Below, one piece after another: positions 44,788-56,694 of a stretch of 64,000 nt of DNA (positions are counted from its first letter, which is position 1; every line of letters begins with the position of its first letter). The stretch comes from Hydrangea macrophylla (Eukaryota; Streptophyta; Magnoliopsida; Cornales; Hydrangeaceae): the NCBI GenBank assembly GCA_033977485.1, contig CM066991.1:36267850-36331849 (forward strand). Reading direction: 5' to 3'. A program made the translations under genes and the position numbers. The notes under the pieces were generated by a model, which worked only from the letters and a program-made list of their open reading frames with translations, ran no database searches and was not told where the DNA came from.

Positions 44788-45163
44788 TATGTATCTACAT
44801 ATCAACATATTTGTATTAAATTGTATTATCTTTACCTTATTTCCATCTATCCATCCATCTATTGGTTGGAGTTGGAAAGAGAGAGGTAGCTTACCACCAG
44901 CTGGTCTCTACCCTTTTTTGAAATCTACGAGGATAGAAATCTCGAAATTGTCTCTTCTGTTCGGCCAAAAAAAATTATCAGACAAGTGATCAGTGGATGA
45001 TGTTAATCCATAATTAGATAATTGTGCTTTACTAATGAATGTGTCAATACATTCAGTTGTCAGCACCAGTAATAGTAATTCTGATGCAATAGTTTGCAGT
45101 ACCATAGGATTTTAGGAGTTGTACCTTTTTTTGTTGATGTTTTGTGATTGGGCTGTTCTTTTT
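44467..45163. other. Probable former intron with CT repeats
   Basis: No exon recognised. A short CT run lies at 44479-44498 and a long one at 44724-44781. Confidence 0.4.
44724..44781. repeat. (TC)29 microsatellite
   Basis: 58 bp of uninterrupted TC repeat. Confidence 0.97.
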
Positions 45164-45426
45164 TGTTACCACTTACATCTAAGGGTAGTTTAATTGTTAG
45201 AGAATAAAAATAAGGGTCATGGTCTGTTAGGAAGCAACTTTTAATCATTTTGTGTTTGAATAAGTTTGTTAACCCAATAGAGCTCTAAGCTCTTTGCTGA
45301 ATCCTGACTATCAATTGTTCTTCCACTTCTCAGTTGATTCGAGCAATTTATGGCATCATTGGGTATAGAGCTGTCGTTTGAACCTAGAATTGAAGGAGAT
45401 TTTTTTAATTTCAACCATGCAAGGAC

Positions 45427-46831
45427 TAATGGAAAAAAAAACGGTTTAAAATAAAAGTTTTAACGGGCAGCGGAAAAGTCAAGTTATAAAAACTTATTGG
45501 TAGCCCAGGATCTACTACCCGTCAATTCCATAGATGCGTACTAACAAGAGGGAGAAGAAATATACCTCAGGTTTTGTACCCAATTCTGAAAACTTCTTTC
45601 TCCTTGATGGTGCAGCAACTTCCACCAGACTATCTTCAATCTTATGACTCCTGCGGATGCCTGCCGGAAGGAATAGGCTTGGTGGGAACCCTAACAGGGA
45701 GGATAGGAAAGGTTTAGGGAAACCTAAATAGTTTCTGCAGCTTCTGATGTTCAAAACGATGATTAAAAAACATTCAGTACGCAGCTTCCCTATTTATAGA
45801 TTCCCATAACTGACCTAACCTTCGAGTGATCGAAGTGTATTTGATTGATCGAACCTTCCAAGATTCCTAGCGGAGCTAATAGTAGGACCTCTTAGGCTCT
45901 ATATTGCTGGATCAGACCAGTTTGTCAATTACCGTGACCAAACTCTTTGATCAGCAAACTAACTCACTGGTCAGTTAACGTTTACTCTACTATAAAACGA
46001 TAACTGAACTCCAACGCAAAAGAACATATCCGAAGTGATAACTAGACTTATATGTTGTACTAATGTCCCTCTACCTTCAGCATTCGTAATCACATTCAGG
46101 TAGTCGGATAACTGTTACTGTCAACCTGAATCATGATTACTCTAGGATTCCTTGGGTCCCATTAACCTCTCATGATTACCAAACATGTTGATAACTCTTA
46201 TTCAACAAGACTGCAGTACTTAGTAATCAACTTGGTGACATTCTCAAGGGAATGCTTACTCTGAAATAAAGGTTAGATTCTGTCTTGATAACATATGTTC
46301 ACAACCCTATGTACATGACATGCCTAAGATACCCAGGTGTTGATCTTCTATAGACCTCACTGATTGGTAAGTCAAAGCAGCTATATCCACAATCTTTCAT
46401 AATTGTCGCAAGATTGAGAACACGTAACTTCTACAAGTTATGAGTTCCTATTGACTGTTTGACAGCATTAAGTGTCAATAGGAAAGCTCAGGTCTGTCAA
46501 TGCACTATAAGCACTAGCATATTAACTAAGAGTGACACTCTAGTGATTGAGATTAATCACTCCATCCAATGGTAGTTAATTATGCTACAGTGTATACCTG
46601 ATGAGATATACAGTCTCATCATCCACTGTGACAACCTTTAAGTATCAAAGGATGGTAATTCATATCTCACTTGTATGTATCTCATACACACACGAATTAC
46701 CTACTATGATACTTACGGATTGAAAATCATCTCATGAAAGAAACATGCATAATGAAATGTAAAACTGATATCCATGTATTAAAATGCTAATGTCATACAT
46801 AAAGTAATGGTTTGAGGGCATAAACCCAATA
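45427..46831 (-). repeat. 3' LTR of Copia C1
   Basis: Begins taatggaaaa and ends aaacccaata; the C3 copy (tgttgg...ccaaca) shows that the family ends were short inverted repeats now worn here. A TATA-like tctataaatagg lies near 45790 on the minus strand. The palindrome block is reduced to two or three worn units (45825-45870). The minus-strand polypurine tract (gcaagtgggagtt) abuts at 46832. Confidence 0.9.
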
Positions 46832-46846
46832 AACTCCCACTTGCAC

Positions 46847-49800
46847 TCACAACCATACAGGACTACATTTGAGACCTAGACTATCTAGATGACGATCAAA
46901 GACCTTCTATGGAAAGGCCTTTGTAAACGAATCAACAAGATTGTCGATAGTGGCAATCTTGGTGATAGTCATATCTCCACGTTGAACAATATCTCGGATA
47001 AGATGATATTTGCACTCTACATGCTTTCCCTTTCTGTCGTTCCTTGGCTCCTTCGACGGAGCCACTGCCCCAATATTATCACAATAAAGCGTAATAGGTG
47101 ACAGTGATGCTGGTACCACCTCGAGCTCCATAAGGAACTTCTTGAGCCAAGCAGCTTCCTTTGCGGCTTTCCAAGCAGCCACATACTCAGCTTCTGTAGT
47201 TGAGTCTGCAATGCATTTCTGCTTAATTCTCCTCTAACTAACAGCACCACCTCCCAAGGTAAAGAGAAGACTGGATGTCGACTTCCTCGAATCTTTTTAC
47301 TAGAAATAAAGTCCGAGTCAGTGTATCCTATTGAAATTAACTCACTACCACCATACATAAGCATGTAATCTTTCGTCCTTCTCAATTACTTAAGAATTAA
47401 TATGCTTAACGGTTGTCCAGTGCTCAGGACCTAGATTCGATTAATACCTACTAACCATGCCAATGGCAAAATAGATATCAGGTCTAGTGCATAACATCGC
47501 ATACATATGACTTCCCACCGCCGAGGCATAGGGAATTCCTGACATGCGATTCCTCTCCTCATGTGTCTTAAGACACTGTTCCTTAGAGAACGCTAAACCT
47601 TGCCTGAAAGGTAACAAACCTTTCTTCGAATTATCCATTGAAAACCTAGTCAACACCTTATCGATATAACCAGGTTAAGATAATCCCATTATCTTTCGCT
47701 TGCGATCCCGAAAGAGCTTATCCCAAGAATATAGCTCGCCTCTCCTTGATCCTTCATATCGAATATACTAGCTAGCCAAACCTTGACCGTTAACAATGCT
47801 GCTACATCATTCCCAATGAGTAGAATGTCGTCAACGTAATGCACAAGAAAAGCCATAACTTTTCCTTCACTCCTCTTGTATACACAAGGTTCATCCAGAT
47901 TCTGTATGAAACCAAACAACTTGACAGCTCGGTCAAATCAGATGTTCCAACTCCTGGATGCCTGCTTAAGCCCATAAATGGACTTTTGCAACTTGCATAC
48001 TAAGTTACCTTTCCGACCAGGTATGAACCCTTCTGATTGCTGTATATAGATGTCCTCCTTAAGATTTCCATTCAAGAATGCAATCTTGATGTCTATCTGC
48101 TAGATCTCATAATCTAGGCATGCAGCAATGGATAAAAGTATTCTGATGGACTTGAGCATGGCTACCGTTGAGAAGGTTTCCTTGTAGTCAATGTCCTCCC
48201 TCTGAGTTTAACCTTTCGCTACAAACCTAGCCTTAAAGGTCTCAACCTTTCCATCAGATCCTCTTTTCCTCTTGTAGACCCACTTGCAACCAATGGGTTT
48301 AATATTGGCCGGAAGTTCTACAAGATCCCAGACCTGATTAGAATCCATAGATTCTAATTCAGTCTTCATAGCTTTAACCCAATGAACTGAATCAACATCA
48401 GCCATTGCCTCTTCGTATGTGGTAGGATCAGATTCAGATTCTATGGAGAAAGCTTCAAAAACTTCTCCTAAGAACATATATCTATCAGGCTGACTGATAA
48501 TCCTTCCACTATGACGAGGTACTAGTACAGAAATGGGTAAAAAAGTGGTGTTTTCTTGATTTACATCGTTATTAACTGTGGGTTGGACTGAGGGCTCTCC
48601 TTCTATCTCTCTCAAATCTATCCTTCCCTTAGGTTTATGGTTCATGATATAATCATCCTCCAAGAAAACATCATTTGTACTAACAAACACTTTCTGTTCT
48701 CTTGGATCATAAAAATACCATCCATAAGTACCCTTTGGATACCCTATGAAATAACATACTTCTGATATAGAATCCAACTTGCTCATCTTTCCTTTTAGCA
48801 CATGTGTCGGACACCCCCATATCCAGAGATGTTGCAAAGAAGGCTTGCGCCCAATCCACATCTCCCGTGGTGTCTTGGGAACATATTTTCTTGGTACTAG
48901 ATTTAGTATATAAGCAGCGGCTTCCAAAGCATAACCCCAAAGGAACAAAGGCAACTCTGAATTACTCATCATTGACCTAGTCATGTCTAAAAGAGTCCAG
49001 TTCCTTCTCTCCGCTGCACTGTACTGCTGAGGCGTACCAAGTACAGTCAACTGTGACAGAATCGTATTCTGTACGAGGTGATCAATAAACTCATTAGAGA
49101 GGTACTCGCCACCTCGATCAGATCAAATGGCCTTGATATTGTGCCCAATTGCTTCTCCACTTCATCCCTAAACTTTTTGAACTTTTCAAAGGCTTCAAAC
49201 TTATGCTGCATTAGGTACACATATCCATACCTAGAGTGGTCATCAGTAAATGTTATGAAATACTCATACCCACCCCTTCCTCTAATATTTATTGGTCCAC
49301 ACACATCAGTATGAACTAATTCCACCAATGCATTGGTTCTATTGTCCTTTGCAGGAAAGGGCCTTTTGGTCATCTTACCTTCCAAACAAGACTCGCAGAC
49401 TTCCATTCGTTCGAGAACCAAATCGCCCAAGATCCCTTCTTTGACTAGTCTGTCAATCCTATTTAGATTGATATGGCCAAGCCTCATATGCCAAAGCCTT
49501 GTTGGATTAGTGGAAGGTCCATTTCTTTTAGATGGTACAGTTACCACTGAGTTATTAAGTTCCATGCAAGAGTCTTTAGAAATATTGGGAGTAATCACAT
49601 GCAAACCATTTGATTTAACAACAGAACATATAAAAGAACTATTTATTTTAATCACAACTTCAGTTCCAAAATGAAAGGAATAACCAATATTCAATAAATT
49701 AGAAACTGAAATTAAATTGCATCTCATTGAAGGGACATAAAGTACATCTGATAAAATCAAAACTTTATAGTCTAGAAATTCTAAAGCTACGACTCCTATA

Positions 49801-49900
49801 GCAATCGCAGAAATGGTTATGCTAGAACCTAGAGTAAGTACGATTTCCCTATCATTGCACCTCCTGGTTGATCTGAACCCCTGCAATGAATTACAGATAT
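46847..49900 (-). pseudogene. C1 pol: integrase, RT, RNase H
   Basis: Integrase: LWHMRLGHINLNRIDRLVK with CESCLEGK (His/Cys zinc region), LVELVHTDVCGPINI (first Asp), FTDDHSRYGYVYL, then after a frameshift near 49130 [12 protein letters not shown] and [13 protein letters not shown] (catalytic Glu kept). [21 protein letters not shown] (48310) and VHYVDDILLIGND (47830, YVDD intact). RNase H: NIRFAIGM-type tail with EVVPASLSPITLYCDN and ECKYHLIRDIVQRG (47182-46907). Stops or shifts near 49130, 48207, 47940, 47690, 47420 and 47250. Confidence 0.88.
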
Positions 49901-50840
49901 GGTTAGTTGCACTAGAATCAATGCACCAAGTGTTTGAAGTATCCGTTATAAAACTTACTTCAATTACATGTGATTCAATCATACCTTGAACTCTTGTAGC
50001 TAAGAATTCTAGACAGTTCCTCTTCCAGTGGCCCTTGTTGTCGCATTGGAAACACTTTCCTTTGCCTTGGCCACCCACCTTCCCTTTGTCCTTACATTTT
50101 CCCTTAGATTTTTCAATCTTAGCGATCGGTCCAACACTTAAACTACCAGTGCCAGCCTTCTTTTTCCCTTTCTTTCCTTTCGATGTAGATCGGGAAGAAG
50201 AAGCGCTTTTCTTAACGTTCAAAATGTTAACCCCAGGCTTGAGCACACCTTCCGCTATAAGTAAAGAACTCATTAATTCGCTCATTGAAAAATTCATTTT
50301 ATTCAAATTATAATTAAGTTTGAATTGAGCGAATGAAGGCGACAGCGAATTGAGGATCATATCAACTTGGGTTTGTGCATCGATGTTGGCACCTAGGGTC
50401 TCCAGCTCGTTTAAATAACCAATCATTTTTGAAGCATGTTCCTTGACTGGAGTCCCTTTCGACATCTTTGCACTCATTATCTTCTGCATGGCTACCTGTC
50501 TGGCAGGCCTGCCATGCTCCCCAAACATCTTTTTCAAGGAAGTGATAATGTCACTGGAAAAATCGTTCGATTGGAATTATTGTTGCAATACGCCAGCTAT
50601 TGAGGCTAGAATGTAGCAACGAGCCATTCCTTTCGACTTCTTCTATTTGTCTAACTCACGTCTGGCAGCTGCCGAAGCATTTACTGCGGGTTCTTCAGGG
50701 CTTGGGGTGGTGAGGACATATCTGTAATCCTCCGCAGTTAACAAGATGTCAAGGTTACGTTTCCATTCAGTGTAATTGTTTCCAGTTAACTTGTTTTGAG
50801 TGAGTATCGTGGCAAGTGGACTAAATTCAGATCCAGACAT
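49901..50840 (-). pseudogene. C1 gag and protease
   Basis: The start is the ATG at 50840 (MSGSEFSPLATILTQNKLTG, NNYTEWKRNLDILLTAEDY). Two stops (near 50642 and 50580) precede KKMFGEHGRPARQVAMQKIM, EHASKMIGYLNELETLG and QVDMILNSLSPSFAQFKLNY. A lysine-rich stretch leads to the zinc knuckle CFQCDNKGHWKRNC (CX2CX4HX4C, complete) near 50035. The protease motif near 49920 is WCIDSSATNHIC, where Gly of D-S-G is Ser. Confidence 0.88.
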
Positions 50841-51737
50841 TATGATTACTGAAAATTAAATCAACAAAATAAATATGGATATCAGAATTTGACAGTTTGA
50901 AATAAAAGAATCCTTAAAAAAAACTCTTATTTTAAAACAAAGTCGCCGGAATATCGAAACGAAAGAATAAAGCCTCCGTGTGGTGGTCAATGTTCGATCT
51001 TTCGATTAATCATGACTTGTCCGCTATGCAACTCTTGCAAAACAAGTTATGACTCTCGAACCTTTTTTATCTCTAAGTTTCTAAATAATGCCCCGTGTGG
51101 GATCCCTTATCCATAGTTTAGCTAGTGTGTACCATTAACTAAGATCCAATCACAACCGTCTCAAATAGCGCCTCCGTGTGGTGGTCACCCTCTAACACGT
51201 TTGATTGATCCTATCAAAGGAAGTTCACCTCTAGTAACCAATGAGTAATGCACCCTCCATATGGAATGATCACCCCTAGTGAGGTGACACAGAATGCGCC
51301 ACTCATCTTACAGTGAACCGTTAATGAAAGATCGTGGATGTTATTAATAAGCCCCTCTCCCACTAGATTTAGTAAATAAGGATTTTGCTTTTTGAAAAAA
51401 ATTGTTTCCACACATTACCCATAAACATCCAATGTTTACTAATGCGTTGAAATGGTTTTTGAATTTTATTTTAGAAAACTTGTTTTACGTGCATGCAAGT
51501 AGTAACAATGTAAAACGCAAATCACAAACCAAGCACATAAAACAAAAACTAAAATGAAACAAAGGCATTCATATGCCTCTATCTCCCATGGCTCCATCTC
51601 CATAGAACCTCCTTCTTGGTTTGGTCGCCTTCAGCTCCATCTTTATGGACAACGGCTTGCTCCATCTCCATGGAATTTCTAATTCTAATACATTGGTCCT
51701 ATGCTTCTTTCGAAGCTTACAATTTATCTAGAAACAG

Positions 51738-51775
<38 letters not shown>
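51738..51775. repeat. Poly(A) run of 38
   Basis: An uninterrupted A tract on the plus strand (T on the coding strand of C1). No short element with a recognisable SINE head was found upstream. Confidence 0.9.
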
Positions 51776-51777
<2 letters not shown>

Positions 51778-52084
51778 ATAATGTAAAAGGCTAGGGAAAC
51801 CGGTGCGACTTTCCTTTTCGTAGGATTAAAGTTGCAGCGCCCTTTACATATGCCTTAAACCAAACTAATAATAAAACATAATATACACCAATCTCAAACA
51901 ATTAAAGACAAAATTCAAAAGTCTTGGTGCCGTGGGAGATAGCGACTAAGCTTGCAGCAAAAGGGTTAGTCGTACACACATCCATGCATATATAACAATT
52001 GGAACCACTAATTGATTCACACAGTACATAAACTCTTTATATACTGAATTAGAACTTAAAACAACATCTAACTTCACTGTCACA

Positions 52085-52345
52085 GTTCGATTGATCGAAG
52101 ACCGTTCGATCGCTCGAACCTTCGATCGATTGAACACTGTTCAATCGCTTGAACTTTCTATTTCACAGAATGATTTGAAAAAATTTATAATCTATGAAAA
52201 GAACAACCTGGCAGAGAATCTGTCTCGACCGATCGAATGCTATTCGATCGATCGAACATATCCAATGTTCGATTGATCGAAATTTGTTCGATCGCTTAAG
52301 CATAGCGCATCTTCGATCGATCGAACCTACTTTGATCGATCGAAT
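52085..52345. repeat. CGATCGATCG palindrome cluster in the C1 leader
   Basis: About ten ttcgatcgatcgaac-like units or halves (gttcgattgatcgaa, gatcgatcgaa) within 260 bp. The same motif occurs in LTRs of this family at 52905-53025 and 61345-61460. Confidence 0.85.
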
Positions 52346-52499
52346 TCAACATGCATCCAATGCAATAATAGATTTGTATTTTGCTGCGATAATGCTACAA
52401 AAATAGATCTGTGACGATGCAGTTTCAAAAATAGTCCTAAAATCTACATGCAAATCAAAACTAGTGTTCCAAAATGCATCTATAGATCCAAACAGACGT

Positions 52500-52512
52500 G
52501 GCTCTGATACCA
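52500..52512 (-). other. Primer binding site of C1, initiator-Met tRNA
   Basis: The minus strand reads tggtatcagagcc, a perfect match to the standard site, two bases from the LTR. Confidence 0.9.
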
Positions 52513-52514
52513 AT

Positions 52515-54025
52515 TAATGGAAAAAAAACCGATTTAAAATGAAAGTTTAAACGCGCAGCGGAAAAGTCAAGTTATAAAAACTTATTGGTAGCCCAGGATC
52601 TACTACCCGTCAATTACATAGATGTGTTCTAACAAGAGGGAGAAGAAATATACCTCAGGTTTTGAACCCAATTCTGAAAACTTCTTTTTCCGTGATGGTG
52701 CAGCAACTTCCACTAGATTGTCTTCACTATTATGACTCCTACAGATGCATGCCGAAAGGAATAGGGTTGGTGGGAACCCTAATCGGGAGGATAGGAAAGG
52801 TTTAGGGAAACTTAAATAGTTTCTGCAGCTTCTGACGTTCAAAACCATGATTAAAAAACATTCAGTATACAGCTGCCCTATTTATAGATTCCCAGAACTG
52901 ACCTAACCTTCGAGCGATCGAAGTGTATTCGATCGATCGAACCTTCGATCGATCGAACAACTCTCGAGCGATCGAGCTTGCCTAGACTTCAATCGATCGA
53001 GACTCTTTTGATCGATCAAACTTGCCTTTACATGATCCTCATGTGCCCTTCCAAGCTTCCTAGCGGAGCTAAGAGTAGGACCTCCTAGGCTCTTTATTGT
53101 TGGATCAGACCAGTTTGTTAATTACCGTGACCAAACTCTTTGATCAGCAAACTAACTCACTAGTCAGTTAACGTTTACTCCACTATAAAATGATAACTGA
53201 ACTCCAATGCAAAAGAACATATCCAAAGTGATAACTAGATTTGTATGTTGTACTAATGTCCCTCTACCTTCAGCATTCATAATAATATTAATGTAGTTGG
53301 ATAACTGTTACTATCAACCTGAATCATGATTACTTCTCGTATTCCTTGAATCCCATTCACCTTTCATGATTACCAAACATGTTGATAACTCTTATCAACA
53401 AGACTGCAGTACTCAGTAATCAACTTGGTGACATTCTCAAGGGAATGCTTACTCTGAAACAGAGGGTAGATTCTGTCTTGACAATATACGTTCACAACCC
53501 TATGAACATGACATACCTAAGATACCCAGGCGTTGATCTTCTATAGACCTCATTAATTGGTAAGTCAAAGCAGCCATATCCACAGTCTGTGTGCATAATC
53601 GTCGCAAGATTGAGAACACGTACCTTATACAAGTTATGAGTTCCTATTGACTATTTGACAACATTATGTGTCAATAGGAAAGCTCAGGTCCGTCAGTGCA
53701 CTATAAGCACTAGCATATCAACTAAGAGTGACACTTTAGTGATTGAGATTAATAACTCCATCCAATGGTAGTTAATTATGCTATAGTGTATACCTGATTA
53801 GATATACAGTCTCATCATCCACTGTGACAAGCTTTAAGTATCAAAGGATGGTAATTCATATCTCACTTGTATATATCTCATACACACGAATTACCTACTA
53901 TGATACTTACGGATTGAAAATCATATCATGAAAGAAACATACATAATGAAATGTAAAACTAATATCCATATATTAAAATGATAATGTCATATATAAAGTA
54001 ATGGTTTGAGGGCATAAACCCAACA
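52515..54025 (-). repeat. 5' LTR of Copia C1
   Basis: 1511 bp. On the minus strand it runs from tgttgggtttatgccc to ttttccatta. A TATA box (tctataaatagggc, 52878-52891 minus) lies just downstream of a palindrome cluster at 52905-53025 (gatcgatcgaaccttcgatc and others). Confidence 0.9.
52905..53025 (-). promoter_or_regulatory. CGATCGATCG palindrome cluster upstream of the C1 TATA
   Basis: Six units of the cgatcgatcgaac type within 120 bp, starting about 15-25 bp upstream (minus strand) of the TATA box. Mostly deleted from the other C1 LTR. Confidence 0.6.
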
Positions 54026-54726
54026 AGGACTAGAGGTTACAATTGCTACCAAAACAATCTTGACCGTTAAGGATTGCTTGCGATTGCAACTGGGAGCCAT
54101 GATTGGCCTTCTGAATTGATTACCAAATTACAGATTTTGAACCCAAGCAAGCCAAACAAAACCTAAACCTCTTGCGAACCAGCCAACCAATTTTTTTAGC
54201 GATTGCGGCCATCGAACCATTTGCAATTGGGTATCGATTGATGCAGACGTACCGATTGATCAGATTGTGACCCTCTGGCCCCATTTGAACCATTCGAACT
54301 GAAAGCTGCAATGAGGTACTGGGTTTTGATGGATGAATCCCAACTGGATCAATTTTTTATTTTTGATTGTAAGCTGCAAGTGTGACGTGGAACTGTGTTT
54401 GGTGATCAGCATGAATTGGTTCTACTATCGATTTGAGAACTGTGTTTTGTTAATGGCAACTGGATTAAGTTGCTTTTGAGATCGATTTTCGATTGTGTAA
54501 GTCAGTTTGATCCCGGATCGTTTTGTCAAATTTGATTTTCAATTTTATTCCTTTAGTCTGTGATTATTCCAATTGGTTTGACGTTGACATTTTTAGCAAA
54601 GTATATTGGTTTGTGGTTTGTGAGTTGACGTGTTGGATTGTTTGAGATTAGACTGTATTTTGTGGTGGTTTGCTATTCGTTGGTTTATTAGTGGTTGTGG
54701 TTTATCAAAGTGATTGTGGATTGTTA
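54026..54726 (+). other. 5' leader of the gag-only element (right part)
   Basis: Continuation of the gag-only element after Copia C1. Rich in gattg/caattg words. No coding sequence recognised. Confidence 0.45.
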
Positions 54727-55310
54727 TGGCTCAAATAGGAAGAGATAGAGGTAGAGGTAGAAGCGGTCGAGGGCGAGTAAACACCGTGAATTTTGAGGAT
54801 GTGCCTGATTTGCCACATCCTATGGGACCTAAGGGTACCTAATAATATGAGATGAAGGAATTGAGAAAGAAAATTGCTACCTTAACCTTTACGGTGAAGC
54901 ATTTGCATCCTCCTTGTGATGTGATCCAAAATTTGATGGCGATGAATTGGAGTTTAAAGATTGGTTGGAAGAAATTGAAGGCCTATTCAATTACTATGAG
55001 GTAACTGCAAAAAAGAAAGTGAAATTTGTGGAGATGTGCTTGAAAAGGAGTGTGTTGCAGTGTGATTACAACAAAGCAAAATTGTTAGAAAGAAAATAGA
55101 AAACCTCATATAAAGGAGTGGAATAAATTGAAGAAGAAACTGGAACCTGTAGGACATGTTCTTACCCATGTGTTACATTTCAACCAAATGTGGGGAGTGA
55201 AACACTGTTCTTATGAGTTGAACTTTGATGTTGAACCTGACTTAGATAATTACTTGGATGAGGAACCAATATTTGGTGATGGACATGGGTTTGAAGAAAG
55301 CTAAGTAAGG
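54727..55310 (+). pseudogene. Gag remnant of the gag-only Gypsy-like element
   Basis: The ATG at 54727 begins MAQIGRDRGRGRSGRGRVNT, an Arg/Gly-rich start. After stops and a shift come DPKFDGDELEFKDWLEEIE-like, LFNYYEVTAKKKVKFVEM and, after further shifts, KEWNKLKKKLEPVGHVL and HFNQMWGVK, which fit a retrotransposon gag domain. A worn acidic tail continues to about 55560. No protease, RT or integrase follows. Confidence 0.6.
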
Positions 55311-55860
55311 TAGATGACAAGGAATTGGAAAAGAAGCCAATATTTGATGATATTTATGGTAGTGAGTTGAAGGACAAAGAAGTGACTTTGTTGAACTTAT
55401 TTGGTCTCCAAGGAAGAGTGATGTTGCTTCAACAAACTATGAAGAGGAGGAAGCTTATGAAAGTGAGAGTATAGAAGGCAAGCCATTAATGCTCTTGATT
55501 ATCCTCTTTGTATTGATGGTGAGAATAAGGGTGATTTGGGAAATTTTTGTTGATGAGGAGAAAGTGACAAATTCAAGACGTCCACATTGGGTAGAGTAGG
55601 TGAGATTGATTGGTGTACAAGTAGAAGTGAGAAGAGATTTGAAGGCTATTATTTTTGTTTACCACTTACATATAGGGGTAGTTTAGCTATTAGAGGATAC
55701 AAATAAGGGTCAGGGTCTGTTAGGAAGTAGCTTTTGATCATTTTGTAATTGAGTTTGGTGGTTAACCAAACAAAGCTCTAAAGCTCTTTGTGATTCTCTC
55801 AGTCAAACCCTAAATATCAATTGTTCTTCCATTTCTTATTCGATTTGAGCAATTTATGCA

Positions 55861-56279
55861 TTAAATTATTGTGATGGCAACTCAAATGAGACCTTTCTGA
55901 GGCTAGGAAATGTTATCATATGCCCTACTACCAGTAATTATGGTGACAGTGAAGTAGACCATAATGCAGTAATGTCTTCATCACCATGATGAAGCCATAC
56001 ATTGTTTTAGATAACAGTTCATGATGCTTCAGGAGACATTTGAATTTTCTTAAATTGTTTTGCCTCCATTGTTTGTACGTCAGATGTGGGAGGCATTAAA
56101 TCTTTGTATGACCTTTGTGAATCTTTCATGGTGTGGGACATTATTAACTAACAGTCAAATTGGTTGGAAGAGAGTTTATTTTGTATTGTCATGAATTCTA
56201 AATGCGTTGATTTTTTTTAACAAGGATTGATTTGCATTATGAATGTGCAAAGCCATCCACAAATTTGATTTGCATGTGA
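55861..56279. other. No recognised feature
   Basis: AT-rich DNA between the gag-only element and a Copia scrap. Nothing recognised. Confidence 0.3.
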
Positions 56280-56456
56280 AAATCAACTTACTTGTTTACT
56301 AAAGAATTGTGTGGGATTCGAGTGAATTTTGTTTGTAACAAGCTTGTTGCATATGATATGTATGCTCCAGCTTGAGGGGGAGTGTTAAATGGGTATATTT
56401 GTAATTATTTGCAATGTGTTAGTAGGGTAATTGCATGAGAGCAACTTCTAGGAAAG
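56280..56456 (+). pseudogene. Tail end of a Copia RNase H with polypurine tract and LTR start
   Basis: LVNLLTKELCGIRVNFVCNK and LVAYDMYAPA end at the stop of gcttga, followed by the polypurine tract (tgagggggag) and tgttaaatggg, the expected LTR start at 56383. This is the usual 3' end of a Copia element. The LTR is cut by the Tekay scrap at 56457. Confidence 0.7.
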
Positions 56457-56532
56457 TGTCAGGCCCTGGAGTAACAGAAATTAGCAGGAAATAAAATTTT
56501 CCTTTCTGGGTCTGTAAGCCATGACTAGTTAC
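56457..56532 (-). mobile_element. 76 bp fragment of a Tekay-like LTR end
   Basis: tgtcaggccctggagtaaca, then aataaaattttcctttctgg and gtctgtaagccatgact, parallel the LTR end at 11732-11800 (tgtcacgccccagaacagca, aataaattttctttatgg). Divergence is high, so it is a related rather than the same subfamily. It stops where the Copia C4 LTR begins. Confidence 0.55.
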
Positions 56533-56694
56533 TGTTAGATATTAGTTTTTCATTTTTATGTTTATTTAATTTATGTTTAGTCTATGGGCCTTATTGTAAT
56601 ATTTGGTTCTTGTTATTCTTAACAATATAAAGGGTGGAACACACTGTTTAACCCTAAGCTTCACAAAATATATTGTTAACATGGTATCAAAGCC

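Larger units (their letters stand above)
50841..52499 (-). other. Long 5' leader of Copia C1
   Basis: About 1.66 kb without a gene. It contains a repeated cctccgtgtggtggtca phrase (50967 and 51171), a 38 bp A run (51738-51775) and a block of CGATCGATCG palindromes (52085-52345) like those of the LTR. Confidence 0.6.
45427..54025 (-). mobile_element. Copia element C1, full length (8.6 kb)
   Basis: LTRs 45427-46831 (1405 bp) and 52515-54025 (1511 bp), perfect TSD aggac (45422-45426 and 54026-54030). The interior encodes gag, protease, integrase, RT and RNase H on the minus strand. A primer site lies at 52500-52512. The left LTR lacks about 100 bp of palindrome-rich sequence present in the right one. 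Same family as C3 (60970 on) and the LTR remnant at 29840. Confidence 0.92.
45164..55860 (+). mobile_element. Gag-only Gypsy-like element with 200 bp LTRs, split by Copia C1
   Basis: 45164-45355 (192 bp) and 55656-55860 (205 bp) are similar (tgttwaccacttacat, ggtctgttaggaag, tatcaattgttcttccay, gagcaatttatg). After the left copy comes tgggtatagagctg, a worn initiator-Met primer site. Before the right copy lies a purine-rich tract (agaagtgagaagagatttga). Without Copia C1 the interior is only about 1.7 kb and holds a gag remnant but no pol, so it is non-autonomous. No convincing TSD. Confidence 0.65.
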
